A stretch of DNA of 64,000 nt from Bradyrhizobium betae (GTDB taxonomy: Bacteria > Pseudomonadota > Alphaproteobacteria > Rhizobiales > Xanthobacteraceae), in NCBI RefSeq assembly GCF_004123905.1, contig NZ_MZXW01000035.1, forward strand, positions 310,001-374,000. The letters are read 5' to 3'. The notes beneath the pieces are model-generated. The model worked only from the letters and a program-made list of their open reading frames with translations, ran no database searches and had not been told where the DNA came from. Each line of letters opens with the position of its first letter. Positions within the stretch are counted from its first letter, which is position 1. This document shows, one piece after another, positions 23,724 to 31,211 of this stretch. Position numbers and translations under genes: made by a program.

Positions 23724-24317
23724 ATGAGCTACGCAATCATAGGATTCGGCAAGATAGGCCAGGCCCTCGCCCACGCCTTCGCCCGCAAGAATATCGAGGT
23801 CACAGTCGCGAGCCGCCGGCCGCCCGAGGCGTTGGCGCCGCAGGCGCGTGCGATCGGACCCACGGTCGTCGCCAAGTCGCTGCGGGACGCGCTCGCGGCC
23901 GACACCATCATCCTGGCGGTCCCGTTCGGGGAGCATCGCGAAGTTGCGAAGGCCCTGCCGAGCTGGAAAGGCAAGACGATCATCGACGCGACGAACGGGT
24001 TTGGAGAAGAGCTGGACGGTCTCCTATCCTCCGCCGTCGTCGCGAAAGCGTTCACCGGTGCCAGGCTCGTGAAAGGCTTCAATCATTTGGGTGCGACCAA
24101 ACTGGCGGCCGATCCGGCCGTCGAGGGCGGCCACCGGGTCGTCTTCCTGTCGAGTGACGACGAGGACGCGATCGGTCCGGTGGAGGCCCTGGCCAAACAA
24201 CTCGGCTTCGCACCCGTCAAGCTGGGCAAGCTCAACGAGGGTGGCGCACTGGTGCACGCACGCGGCCGCGTTTGGGGTCCGCTCATCTTCCAGGATTTGT
24301 TCAGGAAGGAGCAGTAA
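23724..24317 (+). CDS. NADPH-dependent F420 reductase-like / NAD-binding protein
   Basis: This 197-residue single Rossmann-domain protein has the motif IGFGKIGQALA (glycines 7, 9, 12) and then TVASRRPPEA, with an arginine pair expected for NADP(H). It matches the COG2085 group, related to the NADPH:F420 reductase, although this lineage may not use F420. AGGAGACGC precedes the ATG. It follows the SDR by 16 bp. Its last 29 codons are duplicated, with 93% identity, 1.4 kb downstream at 25619, so this 3' end has been copied. Confidence 0.87.
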   Translation: MSYAIIGFGKIGQALAHAFARKNIEVTVASRRPPEALAPQARAIGPTVVAKSLRDALAADTIILAVPFGEHREVAKALPSWKGKTIIDATNGFGEELDGLLSSAVVAKAFTGARLVKGFNHLGATKLAADPAVEGGHRVVFLSSDDEDAIGPVEALAKQLGFAPVKLGKLNEGGALVHARGRVWGPLIFQDLFRKEQ

Positions 24318-24393
24318 TCAATCCACGACCGTGTGACCGACGCCGAGAACCGGTCGCGCGCGCCAACTTCCTCGAGCAGCGCGCGACCGGATA
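24210..24393 (+). repeat. Direct repeat copy A (end of reductase gene plus flank)
   Basis: Bases 24210-24297 match 25619-25706 at 82 of 88 positions. A second matching block, 24339-24393, corresponds to 25707-25760. Between blocks, copy A has 41 extra bases (24298-24338). The two copies bracket the NTF2-like and methyltransferase genes. Confidence 0.85.
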
Positions 24394-24439
24394 TAGCTGG
24401 GGTCAGCTGATCTTCGAGGACCTGATCAAGTTCGACTGA
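24341..24439 (+). pseudogene. C-terminal relic of a second F420-reductase-like gene
   Basis: In one frame this reads 32 codons ending GYSWGQLIFEDLIKFD and a stop at 24437. That closely parallels the end of the intact gene just upstream (RVWGPLIFQDLFRKEQ). There is no start codon or Rossmann motif, so it appears to be the remaining tail of a lost paralogue, fused against the 3' end of the intact gene. Confidence 0.6.
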
Positions 24440-24524
24440 ACAACGCGACGTCCCCACCGTCGGGGGCAGGACGCACGCGATCGGATCGAGCGCGATCCGA
24501 TCGGAGCGAAATGGAGAAATGACC

Positions 24525-24935
24525 ATGAGCACCGAGACAAACGTCCGGACCGTGAAGGACTTCTTCGCCGCGATCGGCCGCGGCGACAAAGCGGGTCTGC
24601 TGGCGCTGGTCGCCGAAGACATCGCGTGGATCATTCCGGGCGAGGACTGGCCGCTGGCCGGCACGCACCGCGGACACGCCGAAGTGGCGGCTGTGCTGCA
24701 GAAGGCGTCCGAAGAGGTGGAAATGACATACACACAGCCCCCGGAATTCGTGGCGCAGGGAGACCGGGTTCTGGTCGTCGGCGTCGCTACCGGAAAAATC
24801 AAAGCCACGAACAAGCCGTTCAAGGACGAGTGGGTCTTCGACATTACCGTTCGAGATGGAAAAGTCGCACACATCCAGGAGTACATCGACACGCAAGCAC
24901 TGGCGCGGGCCTCGCAGATGGACGCAAAGACCTAG
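24525..24935 (+). CDS. NTF2-like / SnoaL-like family protein
   Basis: This 136-residue protein has the NTF2 cone-fold pattern: TVKDFFAAIGRGDKAGLLAL, then VAEDIAWIIPGEDWPLAGTH and late strands WVFDITVRDGKVAHIQEYID. Relatives include ketosteroid-isomerase-like enzymes and many of unknown reaction. ATG 24525 is chosen over 24519 because GGAG at 24513-24516 is then 8 bases away. It lies with the methyltransferase at 24982 between the two direct-repeat copies, forming a two-gene module. Confidence 0.82.
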   Translation: MSTETNVRTVKDFFAAIGRGDKAGLLALVAEDIAWIIPGEDWPLAGTHRGHAEVAAVLQKASEEVEMTYTQPPEFVAQGDRVLVVGVATGKIKATNKPFKDEWVFDITVRDGKVAHIQEYIDTQALARASQMDAKT

Positions 24936-24981
24936 TCAAGCTCGACGTGGGAATCGAATGCCCCCCGTAATGGAGATCCCG

Positions 24982-25614
24982 ATGTACGACCAATCCAAGC
25001 TGTCCGAGTTGATCCGGTTCGCACGCGTCGACGCGGGCGCCACCGTCATCGACGTTTACCCGGGCGACGGCGACTGGACCCGTCTCTTCTCCGAAATCGT
25101 GGGACCCGACGGACGGGTCTACAGCTTCGTGCCGGCCGAAGTCGCCCACTTCAAGAACGATCCGGTCGGCCGCATGCGCACACTCGCGAAGGAGCCCGGC
25201 CGGGAGAACGTCGAAGCCGTCTCGGCGGACCTCGTCGCGATGCCGCAGGCCACGCAGCCAGCGGACGTGCTGTGGCTGCACCTGTTCTACCACGATCTCC
25301 ACACCGCGCTGATACAGGCCAGGGGCGCGACGGCGGCCCACTTCAATCGTGCCGTCTATGAGCGGCTGAAGCCCGGTGGGTCCTACGTCATCGTCGACCA
25401 CGCCGCCGCCGTCGGGGCGGGCACGAGCGACGCCCAGTCGCTGCATCGGATCGAGCCTGCATTCGTTCGCGAGGAGGTGGAGGCCGCCGGCTTCGCGCTG
25501 GACGCGGAAAGCACAATGCTCGCGAACAAGGACGATCCGCACGCGATCAAGGTGTTCGATCCCTCGATCAAGGGCGACACCGATCGCTTCGCCTATCGGT
25601 TCGTGAAGCCCTGA
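24982..25614 (+). CDS. Predicted class I SAM-dependent methyltransferase
   Basis: This 210-residue protein has motif I as VIDVYPGDGDWTRLFSEIVG and later RLKPGGSYVIVDHAA, typical of predicted methyltransferases of the COG4798 type. The target is unknown. Three in-frame ATGs are near the start; 24982 has GGAG six bases upstream and gives MYDQSKLSEL. A longer frame to 24856 overlaps the preceding gene and is not protein-like. It is 46 bp after the NTF2-like gene. Directly after its stop at 25614 begins direct-repeat copy B. Confidence 0.82.
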   Translation: MYDQSKLSELIRFARVDAGATVIDVYPGDGDWTRLFSEIVGPDGRVYSFVPAEVAHFKNDPVGRMRTLAKEPGRENVEAVSADLVAMPQATQPADVLWLHLFYHDLHTALIQARGATAAHFNRAVYERLKPGGSYVIVDHAAAVGAGTSDAQSLHRIEPAFVREEVEAAGFALDAESTMLANKDDPHAIKVFDPSIKGDTDRFAYRFVKP

Positions 25615-25618
25615 CAGT

Positions 25619-25760
25619 GCACCCGTCAAGCTGGGAAAGCTCAGCGAGGGTGGTGCGCTGATGCACGCACGCGGCCGCGTTTGGGGGCCGCTCATCTTCC
25701 AGGATTGACGCCCAGAACAGGTCGCGCGCCAACTTCTTTGACCAGCGCGCGACCGAATAT
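25619..25760 (+). repeat. Direct repeat copy B (duplicated reductase gene end)
   Basis: Bases 25619-25706 repeat the reductase 3' end (24210-24297) with six substitutions and still read APVKLGKLSEGGAL then a stop after LIFQD. Bases 25707-25760 repeat 24339-24393. The copy is not expressed as a protein of its own: it has no start or N-terminal domain. Confidence 0.85.
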
Positions 25761-25818
25761 GATTATAGGAGGCTGCGGTCGAGATCCGGTGTTTGTGCCG
25801 GGGGCCACGCGATGACCC

Positions 25819-26258
25819 CTATCCCGCGCCGACTTCGGCAAACCCGCGCATGAGGTTCGGCGTCGACCAGGTTGCGACGCCGGTCCCCGCAAAGTCGCGG
25901 TCCGTCGCCCAGACGTCAGCCTCGACACTCCAGGCCAGCGCCAGCACGTGGGCGGCGCGCACCGACCCGTTGCGGCTGGGCGCGGCGTCGCGAAGGGTTT
26001 CCTCGCATCGGGCAAACATCGGCTCCAGAGCGGCGACGGGCACGACGGTGAGCACATCCGCGAGATCGTCGAGAACGCCGAGCAGCTCGGGGCGCTTCAA
26101 TCCGAGCTCGATACGCTGACGCTCCTCCTGGACGACACGATCGGTCGTGCCAAGATCGCGTTCCCAGCGGCCTTCAGGATCGCGCCGGAACTTCGACCTC
26201 GAACCGCGGCAATCAGAACAGCCGCGTCGACGACGATCGTCGTCGACGGCCGTCTCAC
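25819..26258 (-). pseudogene. Frameshifted PIN-domain toxin (VapC-like)
   Basis: Two overlapping frames together form one PIN-domain protein. The first, starting GTG at 26258, reads TIVVDAAVLIAAVRGRSSGA with the first catalytic Asp. The second resumes near 26180 with GTTDRVVQEERQRIELGLKR and later VEADVWATDRDFAG, supplying the other acidic residues. The frames differ by one base around 26160-26190, so the toxin is broken (or a sequencing indel exists). GTG overlaps the antitoxin stop (GTGA), the usual coupling of TA pairs. An intact VapC would cleave RNA. Confidence 0.7.
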
Positions 26259-26560
26259 GGCTTCGCCTTGCGCGACTTGCCGGGCTTGCCCGTCAGGGCT
26301 TTCACGGCCGCGACCGACCAATCGACCGGATCGACATCGCCGAACGCCGCCAGTGCCGCATCGTCCGCGCGCGCATCGCGGTCCTTGGCCAGCACCGTCG
26401 CTCGTTTCAAGACGGCAGCAAGGCGATCCGGATCGGCCGACTTGAAAGGAATGAGCAGCCCGACCGTCCGCTCACCCGATTTCACGGGCGTCGGCCCCGG
26501 CAGCGCACCGATCGCCTCGCCGGAAATCTTCTGGAGATCGCGGATGCTGATGTGGGTCAT
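26255..26560 (-). CDS. Phd/YefM-type antitoxin
   Basis: This 101-residue protein starts MTHISIRDLQKISGEAIGAL, the short N-terminal DNA-binding fold of Phd/YefM antitoxins, and continues with PVKSGERTVGLLIPF. The C-terminal half is charged and ends in a basic tail (KPGKSRKAKP). It overlaps the toxin start by four bases. A TTACAT/ATGTAA inverted repeat lies 5 bp upstream of its ATG, a likely autoregulatory site. Since the toxin is frameshifted, the antitoxin may now be an orphan. A 30-codon-longer frame upstream is not supported. Confidence 0.78.
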   Translation of the reverse strand: MTHISIRDLQKISGEAIGALPGPTPVKSGERTVGLLIPFKSADPDRLAAVLKRATVLAKDRDARADDAALAAFGDVDPVDWSVAAVKALTGKPGKSRKAKP

Positions 26561-26565
26561 GAGGA

Positions 26566-26585
26566 TTACATGCGCCTGTATGTAA
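26566..26585. promoter_or_regulatory. Candidate TA operator
   Basis: TTACAT (26566-26571) and ATGTAA (26580-26585) are inverted around 8 bases, just 5 bp before the antitoxin start. Antitoxins of this type normally repress their own operon by binding such palindromes. Confidence 0.5.
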
Positions 26586-26779
26586 CCGATTTCAATGTCT
26601 ATGCTGCGAGGTGGCAAGCGGGTTGGGTGAACTCACCGTAAAGCCCGACCAATGAAAGCTGGCGCTGCATTGCGAGTATTGTGCACAGTCACCGTAACCC
26701 CCACCTCTTCTCCGTTCAAATGAAGCGTTGGTGACCTTGGCCGACGAAAGGCATACCATGCCATTTCTCAGCAATGTTC

Positions 26780-27682
26780 TCATTGCTTGAAACAATGCTC
26801 GCGGTGCCACTTTAGAAAATGCGGATGAGGTCGATCCGACCGTTTTCTTGGTTCAAGTGCACGGCCGCTCTTGTTGATCACCGAACGGACTCCTTCCGAG
26901 TCGTTTGTATGGCGCGAGATCAATATTTCCAAGTTGTCGGCCAAGCTGATCAAACCACGATCGAACATCCAATGAGCTGTACCGGACAGTGCGATCCCAT
27001 TGCTTACGGTGTCTGGCCCATTGGCCTCAACAGGCCTTATGTGCGCCGCTGCTACTTCTGCGCGCCCCATTCCATTGATGAGCTTCAGCCCTGTAACGGC
27101 GCAGCGTTCATCATAGGCACGCAGCACGATCCGACGAAATACGCGATCGCGCAGAACTCGAGATACGGTAAGGCTGACGCGATCTCTTTGCTTCTCAAAT
27201 ATGAACGGCGTCTGCTCCCCTTCATCGAGTTGAGCCAACCGAACATCGGCATCAATTCGGGGCAGCAGCGGCGCACCTTCCGCAAAACCAAGTTCGAATA
27301 TTCTCTTGAAATCGTCAGGCGAGATGGGACGGACTGCAGACTGAGCACGTCCTGAAATGCGGCCCTGCTCATTCACGACACCGCGCTCTACGGGGCCACT
27401 CGGCCCGTTGAAAGAAACTGGATTGGCAAATTCGAGATAACTTCCGGCCTCGATGAGAGCGAGATACATCCCCGCAGTGCCGGGATCAGGAATAACCTGC
27501 TGAACCCGAGCAATCGCAAAGTAGCCGCGCGTCTCGGCGACCTTGCTCGGTTCGTAATAAATGATCCAATCGCCGATGCAGGCTTCGACGCGGCGTAAAT
27601 ACTGGTTGGGAAACTGATACCGTTCAGCGGGGCTGTCATCGTAGATCGAGTCCGATCGATGGATGAAGACCCCAAATCCCAT
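26780..27682 (-). CDS. HNH endonuclease with N-terminal EVE/PUA-like region
   Basis: This 300-residue protein has a C-terminal HNH nuclease: CAVTGLKLINGMGRAEVAAA, an HIRPVEANGPDTVSNGIALS block and HWMFDRGLISL. The N-terminal third (VEACIGDWIIYYEPSK, RGYFAIARVQQVIPD) has the strand pattern of an EVE/PUA-like nucleic-acid reader. EVE-HNH fusions are known as modification-dependent restriction enzymes, so this may cut DNA with modified bases; that is inferred. GC content is visibly lower (about 52%) than in neighbours and no methyltransferase is adjacent. The 219-bp gap downstream toward the TA pair holds no gene. Confidence 0.8.
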   Translation of the reverse strand: MGFGVFIHRSDSIYDDSPAERYQFPNQYLRRVEACIGDWIIYYEPSKVAETRGYFAIARVQQVIPDPGTAGMYLALIEAGSYLEFANPVSFNGPSGPVERGVVNEQGRISGRAQSAVRPISPDDFKRIFELGFAEGAPLLPRIDADVRLAQLDEGEQTPFIFEKQRDRVSLTVSRVLRDRVFRRIVLRAYDERCAVTGLKLINGMGRAEVAAAHIRPVEANGPDTVSNGIALSGTAHWMFDRGLISLADNLEILISRHTNDSEGVRSVINKSGRALEPRKRSDRPHPHFLKWHREHCFKQ

Positions 27683-27734
27683 GATCTATGCGTCACGACC
27701 TCTACGGAGCGTTACGGATGGAGTAGGCATCACC

Positions 27735-29333
27735 CTACTCCCACTCAATCGTCCCAGGCGGCTTGCTCGTCACGTCGTACACCACCCGGTTCACGCCCTT
27801 CACCTCGTTGATGATGCGCGTGGCGGTCTCGCCTAAGAACTTCATGTCGAACTGGTAGAAGTCCGCGGTCATGCCGTCGGTCGAGGTGACGGCGCGGAGG
27901 CCGACGACGTAGTCGTAGGTGCGGCCGTCGCCCATGACGCCGACGGTCTTGACGGGGAGCAGCACGGCAAAGGCCTGCCAGATGTCGTCGTAGAGGCCGT
28001 GCTTGCGGATCTGGTCGATGTAGACGGCGTCGGCCTTGCGCAGGATGTCGAGTTTTTCGCGGGTGATGTCGCCGGGGCAGCGGATGGCAAGGCCCGGGCC
28101 GGGGAACGGGTGGCGGCCGACGAAGATTTCGGGGAGGCCGAGCTCGCGGCCGAGCTTGCGCACCTCGTCCTTGAACAGCTCGCGCAGGGGCTCGACGAGC
28201 TTCATGTTCATGCGCTCGGGCAGACCGCCGACATTGTGGTGCGACTTGATCGTGACAGAAGGTCCGCCGGTGAAGGAGACGCTCTCGATCACATCAGGAT
28301 AGAGCGTGCCTTGGGCGAGGAAATCGGCGCCGCCGAGCTTCTTGGCCTCGGCGTCGAACACCTCGATGAAGAGGCGGCCGATGGTCTTGCGCTTGGTCTC
28401 TGGATCGGTGACGCCTTCGAGCTCGCCCAAGAATTGCTTGGACGCATCCACGTGCACGAGCGGGATGTTGTAGTGGTGACGGAACAGGTCGACGACGGTC
28501 TTGGCTTCGTCGAGGCGCAGCATGCCGTGATCGACGAAGACGCAGGTGAGCTGGTCCCCGATGGCTTCGTGAATCAAGACGGCCGCGACCGCTGAATCGA
28601 CGCCGCCGGAGAGGCCGCAGATCACCTTGCCTCGGCCTACCTGCGCGCGGATCTTTGCGATCTCCTCCTCGCGGAAGGCGCGCATGGTCCAGTCGCCGGT
28701 GAGGCCGGCGATCTTGCGGACGAAGTTGCGGATCAGTTTGGCGCCGTCGGGCGTGTGCACCACTTCGGGGTGGAACATCAGACCGTAATACTTGCGCGTC
28801 TCGTCCTGGATGATCGCGAACGGCGCGTTCGGCGAGGTGCCGGCCACCGAGAAGCCCGGCGGCATTTTTGTGATGCGGTCGCCATGGCTCATCCAGACCT
28901 GGTTCTTGCCGCCCGGCGACCAGACATCCTCGAACAGCTTGCTCGGCGCCTTGACCTCGACGTCGGCGCGGCCGAATTCGCGGTGATGGCCGCCCTCGAC
29001 GGTGCCGCCGAGCTGCTCGGCCATGGTCATCTGGCCGTAGCAGATGCCCATCACGGGCACGCCGGAGGCGAAGATCAGTTGCGGAGCGCGGGGGGAGCCG
29101 GCCTCGTGCACCGACTCGGGGCCGCCGGAGAGGATCACCGCTTTCGGCTTCATCTCCAGAAAGGCCTGTTCGGCCTTGTTGAACGGGACGATCTCGCAAT
29201 AGACGCCGTCCTCGCGCACGCGACGCGCGATCAGCTGCGTCACCTGGCTGCCGAAGTCGACGATGAGAATCTTGTCGTGCGCCGAGGCCACCGAAGGCGT
29301 CGACGCGGAGCGGTCGTTCTGTGCTGCTGTCAT
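27735..29333 (-). CDS. guaA: GMP synthase (glutamine-hydrolysing)
   Basis: This 532-residue protein has the class I glutamine amidotransferase domain (GICYGQ with C98, and H188/E190) and the ATP pyrophosphatase domain with SGGVDS (242-247), followed by the C-terminal dimerisation part ending PPGTIEWE. It converts XMP to GMP with glutamine and ATP in de novo purine synthesis. The length fits the family. The ATG at 29333 is favoured over an upstream start at 29390. guaB, the preceding step, lies 17 kb away on the same strand. Confidence 0.97.
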   Translation of the reverse strand: MTAAQNDRSASTPSVASAHDKILIVDFGSQVTQLIARRVREDGVYCEIVPFNKAEQAFLEMKPKAVILSGGPESVHEAGSPRAPQLIFASGVPVMGICYGQMTMAEQLGGTVEGGHHREFGRADVEVKAPSKLFEDVWSPGGKNQVWMSHGDRITKMPPGFSVAGTSPNAPFAIIQDETRKYYGLMFHPEVVHTPDGAKLIRNFVRKIAGLTGDWTMRAFREEEIAKIRAQVGRGKVICGLSGGVDSAVAAVLIHEAIGDQLTCVFVDHGMLRLDEAKTVVDLFRHHYNIPLVHVDASKQFLGELEGVTDPETKRKTIGRLFIEVFDAEAKKLGGADFLAQGTLYPDVIESVSFTGGPSVTIKSHHNVGGLPERMNMKLVEPLRELFKDEVRKLGRELGLPEIFVGRHPFPGPGLAIRCPGDITREKLDILRKADAVYIDQIRKHGLYDDIWQAFAVLLPVKTVGVMGDGRTYDYVVGLRAVTSTDGMTADFYQFDMKFLGETATRIINEVKGVNRVVYDVTSKPPGTIEWE

Positions 29334-29483
29334 GGCAAGCAGATACGCGACGGCGCTCCTCGCCGCAACCGCGCAGGTTTGGGCGCCCACATGCTTCTTT
29401 GGGCATGGACAAATCGATATAGGTAAGTATTATTGACCTAATTTGACCCTTCAGCAAACAGGGGTCCAGTCAGGGAGAACGCC

Positions 29484-29855
29484 ATGTCACAGTTTCATCA
29501 GTCATCAATGCTTGCAGCCCTCGGCCGGACCTGGGTCGAGGCCTGGAACACTGGCGATCTCCAGCGCGTGCTTACGCTCTATGCCGAGGACGCCGTGATG
29601 ACCTCGGACCGCATTCCCATGATGGGGTTCGATGCCAGCGGCACCGTGCGCGGCAAGGACGCGTTGCGGGCGTATTGGGGCAAGGCGCTCGGGCTGATTC
29701 CGGGGCTGCATTTCACGCTGATCGATGTGTTCGTCAGCCCGGATAGCGTGGTGGTGTTTTACGAGAACGAGCGCTGCAAGCGGATCTGCGAGTATCTGCG
29801 GGTGAATGATGCGGGGCTGATCGTGCAGGGCTCGGCGAACCATTTGCCGCATTGA
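29484..29855 (+). CDS. NTF2-like (SnoaL/DUF4440-type) protein
   Basis: This 123-residue protein shows the NTF2 cone-fold pattern WVEAWNTGDLQRVLTLYAED followed by GKDALRAYWGKAL and closing strands FYENERCKRICEY. The GGGAGAA ribosome site lies upstream of the ATG. It is divergent from guaA with 150 bp between. An imperfect TAGGT...ACCTA inverted repeat at 29420-29440 in that spacer might be an operator. The reaction is unknown. Confidence 0.8.
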   Translation: MSQFHQSSMLAALGRTWVEAWNTGDLQRVLTLYAEDAVMTSDRIPMMGFDASGTVRGKDALRAYWGKALGLIPGLHFTLIDVFVSPDSVVVFYENERCKRICEYLRVNDAGLIVQGSANHLPH

Positions 29856-29880
29856 ACGATGCGGCGGCGCCTACTCTTCC

Positions 29881-30014
29881 CCGTCATCCTGAGGCGCGAG
29901 TGGCGCGATGCTAAAAGCATCGCGCCGGGAGCCTCGAAGGATGCACGGCCGAGCTGGCAGCCGGGCCGTCGCCCTTCGAGGGCCGCTGAAGAAGCGGCCG
30001 CCTCAGGGTGACGG
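29881..30014. repeat. Inverted repeat element, CGTCATCCTGAGG type
   Basis: CCGTCATCCTGAGG at 29881 is mirrored by CCTCAGGGTGACGG at 30001-30014. Inside are further self-complementary pairs (GCCTCGAAGG / CCTTCGAG and GGCGCGATGC / GCATCGCGCC). This is one of two neighbouring palindromic elements in the 331-bp gap and there is no gene in it. Confidence 0.75.
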
Positions 30015-30044
30015 TGAGAGAGTTGAGCGTGCTGCTTCCACAGG

Positions 30045-30125
30045 CGTCATTGCGAGCGCAGCGAAGCAATCCAGACTGCCGCCGCGGATGCATTTCTGGA
30101 TTGCTTCGCTGTGCTCGCAATGACG
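30045..30125. repeat. Inverted repeat element, CGTCATTGCGAGC type
   Basis: CGTCATTGCGAGC followed by GCGAAGCAATCCAGA on the left is mirrored by TCTGGATTGCTTCGC and GCTCGCAATGACG on the right, with a short central loop. The CGTCATTGCGAGCGCAGCGA phrase is familiar to me from several bacterial genomes as a dispersed palindrome. Confidence 0.8.
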
Positions 30126-30186
30126 GAGACTGAGGCGTGAGCCTGCGCTAACACTCCGCCCGCCGGCTCTGACACAGGATTCCCCG

Positions 30187-30519
30187 ATGAAACTCCCCAC
30201 CTCCCCCTTCACCGTCACCGACTGGAGCAAGGTCGAGGCCACCACGCATCCCGGCGAGACCGGCCAAGCCAAGTGGCGCACGCTCAATATCGGCGATCTC
30301 AGGGTGCGGATGGTCGAGTATTCGCCGGGCTATCTCGCCGACCATTGGTGCGACCGCGGCCACGTGATCTACGTGGTCAAGGGCGAGCTCGTCTCGGAGC
30401 TGCGCGACGGGCGCAAGTTCAAGCTGACGGCGGGGATGAGCTACCAGGTCTCCGATTTCGGCGACGCCGCGCACCGGTCCTCGACGGCATCAGGCGCGAC
30501 GCTTTTCATCGTCGATTGA
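30187..30519 (+). CDS. DHCW-type cupin fold protein
   Basis: This 110-residue protein has a cupin pattern: FTVTDWSKVE, VRMVEYSPGYLADHWCDRGH with histidines and a cysteine around the signature, then LKLTAGMSYQVSDFGDAAHR. It matches what is annotated as DHCW-motif cupin proteins, whose function is unknown. A GGATT stretch precedes the ATG. It stands alone, followed by a hairpin and then the cold-shock promoter. Confidence 0.78.
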   Translation: MKLPTSPFTVTDWSKVEATTHPGETGQAKWRTLNIGDLRVRMVEYSPGYLADHWCDRGHVIYVVKGELVSELRDGRKFKLTAGMSYQVSDFGDAAHRSSTASGATLFIVD

Positions 30520-30559
30520 GGTCCGCCGGAACGGTCAATTTGCACCGCAAAATAGCAAA

Positions 30560-30581
30560 GCCACCCGATGTACCGGGTGGC
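30560..30581 (+). terminator. Hairpin after the cupin gene
   Basis: GCCACCCG (30560-30567) pairs with CGGGTGGC (30574-30581). It lies 40 bp past the cupin stop and just before the cold-shock promoter, a sensible place to end transcription. It lacks a T-run, so it may need Rho. Confidence 0.4.
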
Positions 30582-30591
30582 GGGTGGTGCC

Positions 30592-30619
30592 TTGAAGTGG
30601 CCCAAAATCTCGCTATAAT
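30592..30619 (+). promoter_or_regulatory. Sigma-70-type promoter of the cold-shock gene
   Basis: TTGAAG (30592-30597) and TATAAT (30614-30619) are separated by 16 bp. The match to the housekeeping consensus is very good for an alphaproteobacterium. A start site near 30626 would give a 5' leader of about 155 bases before the cold-shock ATG, a length typical of temperature-sensing csp leaders. Confidence 0.75.
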
Positions 30620-30782
30620 GTGATCATCGATACTTGGCCGAACGACTGGGCCGCTTCGCCTCGTCTAAGACAGGCGCGCACGCCAGATGAATTCTCCAAA
30701 CATCGACTCATCAGGGTTATGGGCGCAGCGATGCGTACCGGCCCGCGTGCGTATCCTCTCTAACTAACTAAAGGAAATTCCC

Positions 30783-30992
30783 ATGGCTATGGGCACCGTG
30801 AAGTGGTTCAACACCCAAAAGGGTTATGGTTTCATCCAGCCGGATGACGGCCAGAAGGACGTGTTCGTTCACATCAGCGCCGTCGAGCGCGCTGGCCTCT
30901 CCTCCCTCAACGAGGGTCAGAAGGTCTCGTTCGACATCGTCGCCGATCGTCGCAGCGGCAAGTCGTCGGCTGACAATCTCCGCGTCGGCTAA
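30783..30992 (+). CDS. Cold shock protein (CspA family)
   Basis: This 69-residue cold-shock domain has both RNA-binding motifs, RNP1 KGYGFIQ and RNP2 VFVHIS. It binds single-stranded RNA/DNA as a chaperone in the cytoplasm. AAAGGAA precedes the ATG at 30783; an alternative ATG two codons on would also work. It has its own strong promoter at 30592, a long leader and a strong terminator at 31046, so it is a monocistronic, highly expressed unit. Confidence 0.95.
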   Translation: MAMGTVKWFNTQKGYGFIQPDDGQKDVFVHISAVERAGLSSLNEGQKVSFDIVADRRSGKSSADNLRVG

Positions 30993-31045
30993 CGCCTGCG
31001 CAGTGCTCTGACCACGGACGTACCGGCAGAGCGCTAGAGTTAGAA

Positions 31046-31082
31046 AGCCCCGCGAGCTTCGGTTCGCGGGGTTTTTGTTTTT
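31046..31082 (+). terminator. Rho-independent terminator of the cold-shock gene
   Basis: CCCCGCGA (31048-31055) pairs with TCGCGGGG (31064-31071) around a GCTTCGGT loop and is followed by TTTTTGTTTTT. It lies about 55 bp after the csp stop. Confidence 0.92.
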
Positions 31083-31106
31083 GGCCGGGATGACAACGTT
31101 GATCAG

Positions 31107-31206
31107 CGGTGCCGTAGGGCGAGCAAAGGCGCGCTCTTCGCGCCGTGCCCACGATCTTCGTCTCACTGGGAATGGTGGTGGGCACGCTACGCTTTGCCCA
31201 CCCTGC
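31107..31206. repeat. Imperfect inverted repeat, GTAGGG...GCCCACCCTGC type
   Basis: GCCGTAGGGCGAGCAAAGGC and GCCGTGCCCAC on the left face GTGGGCACGC and GCTTTGCCCACCCTGC on the right. It fills the gap between the csp terminator and the rsmB-like gene. It resembles dispersed repeats elsewhere in the window in design but has its own sequence. Confidence 0.6.
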
Positions 31207-31211
31207 GAGAC

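Noticed and set aside
24856..24981. Longer methyltransferase start at 24856
   Set aside because: The extension overlaps the NTF2-like gene out of frame and is Arg/Ser-rich. The ATG at 24982 has a ribosome site.
29420..29440. TAGGT...ACCTA inverted repeat as an operator
   Set aside because: Arms are short and imperfect, and no regulator gene is adjacent. It is mentioned only in the neighbouring gene entry.
31090..31104. A second LacI-type site, TGACAACGTTG followed by ATCA
   Set aside because: Only half is palindromic, it lies in a spacer next to a csp terminator with no operon gene near, and it may be chance or part of a repeat.
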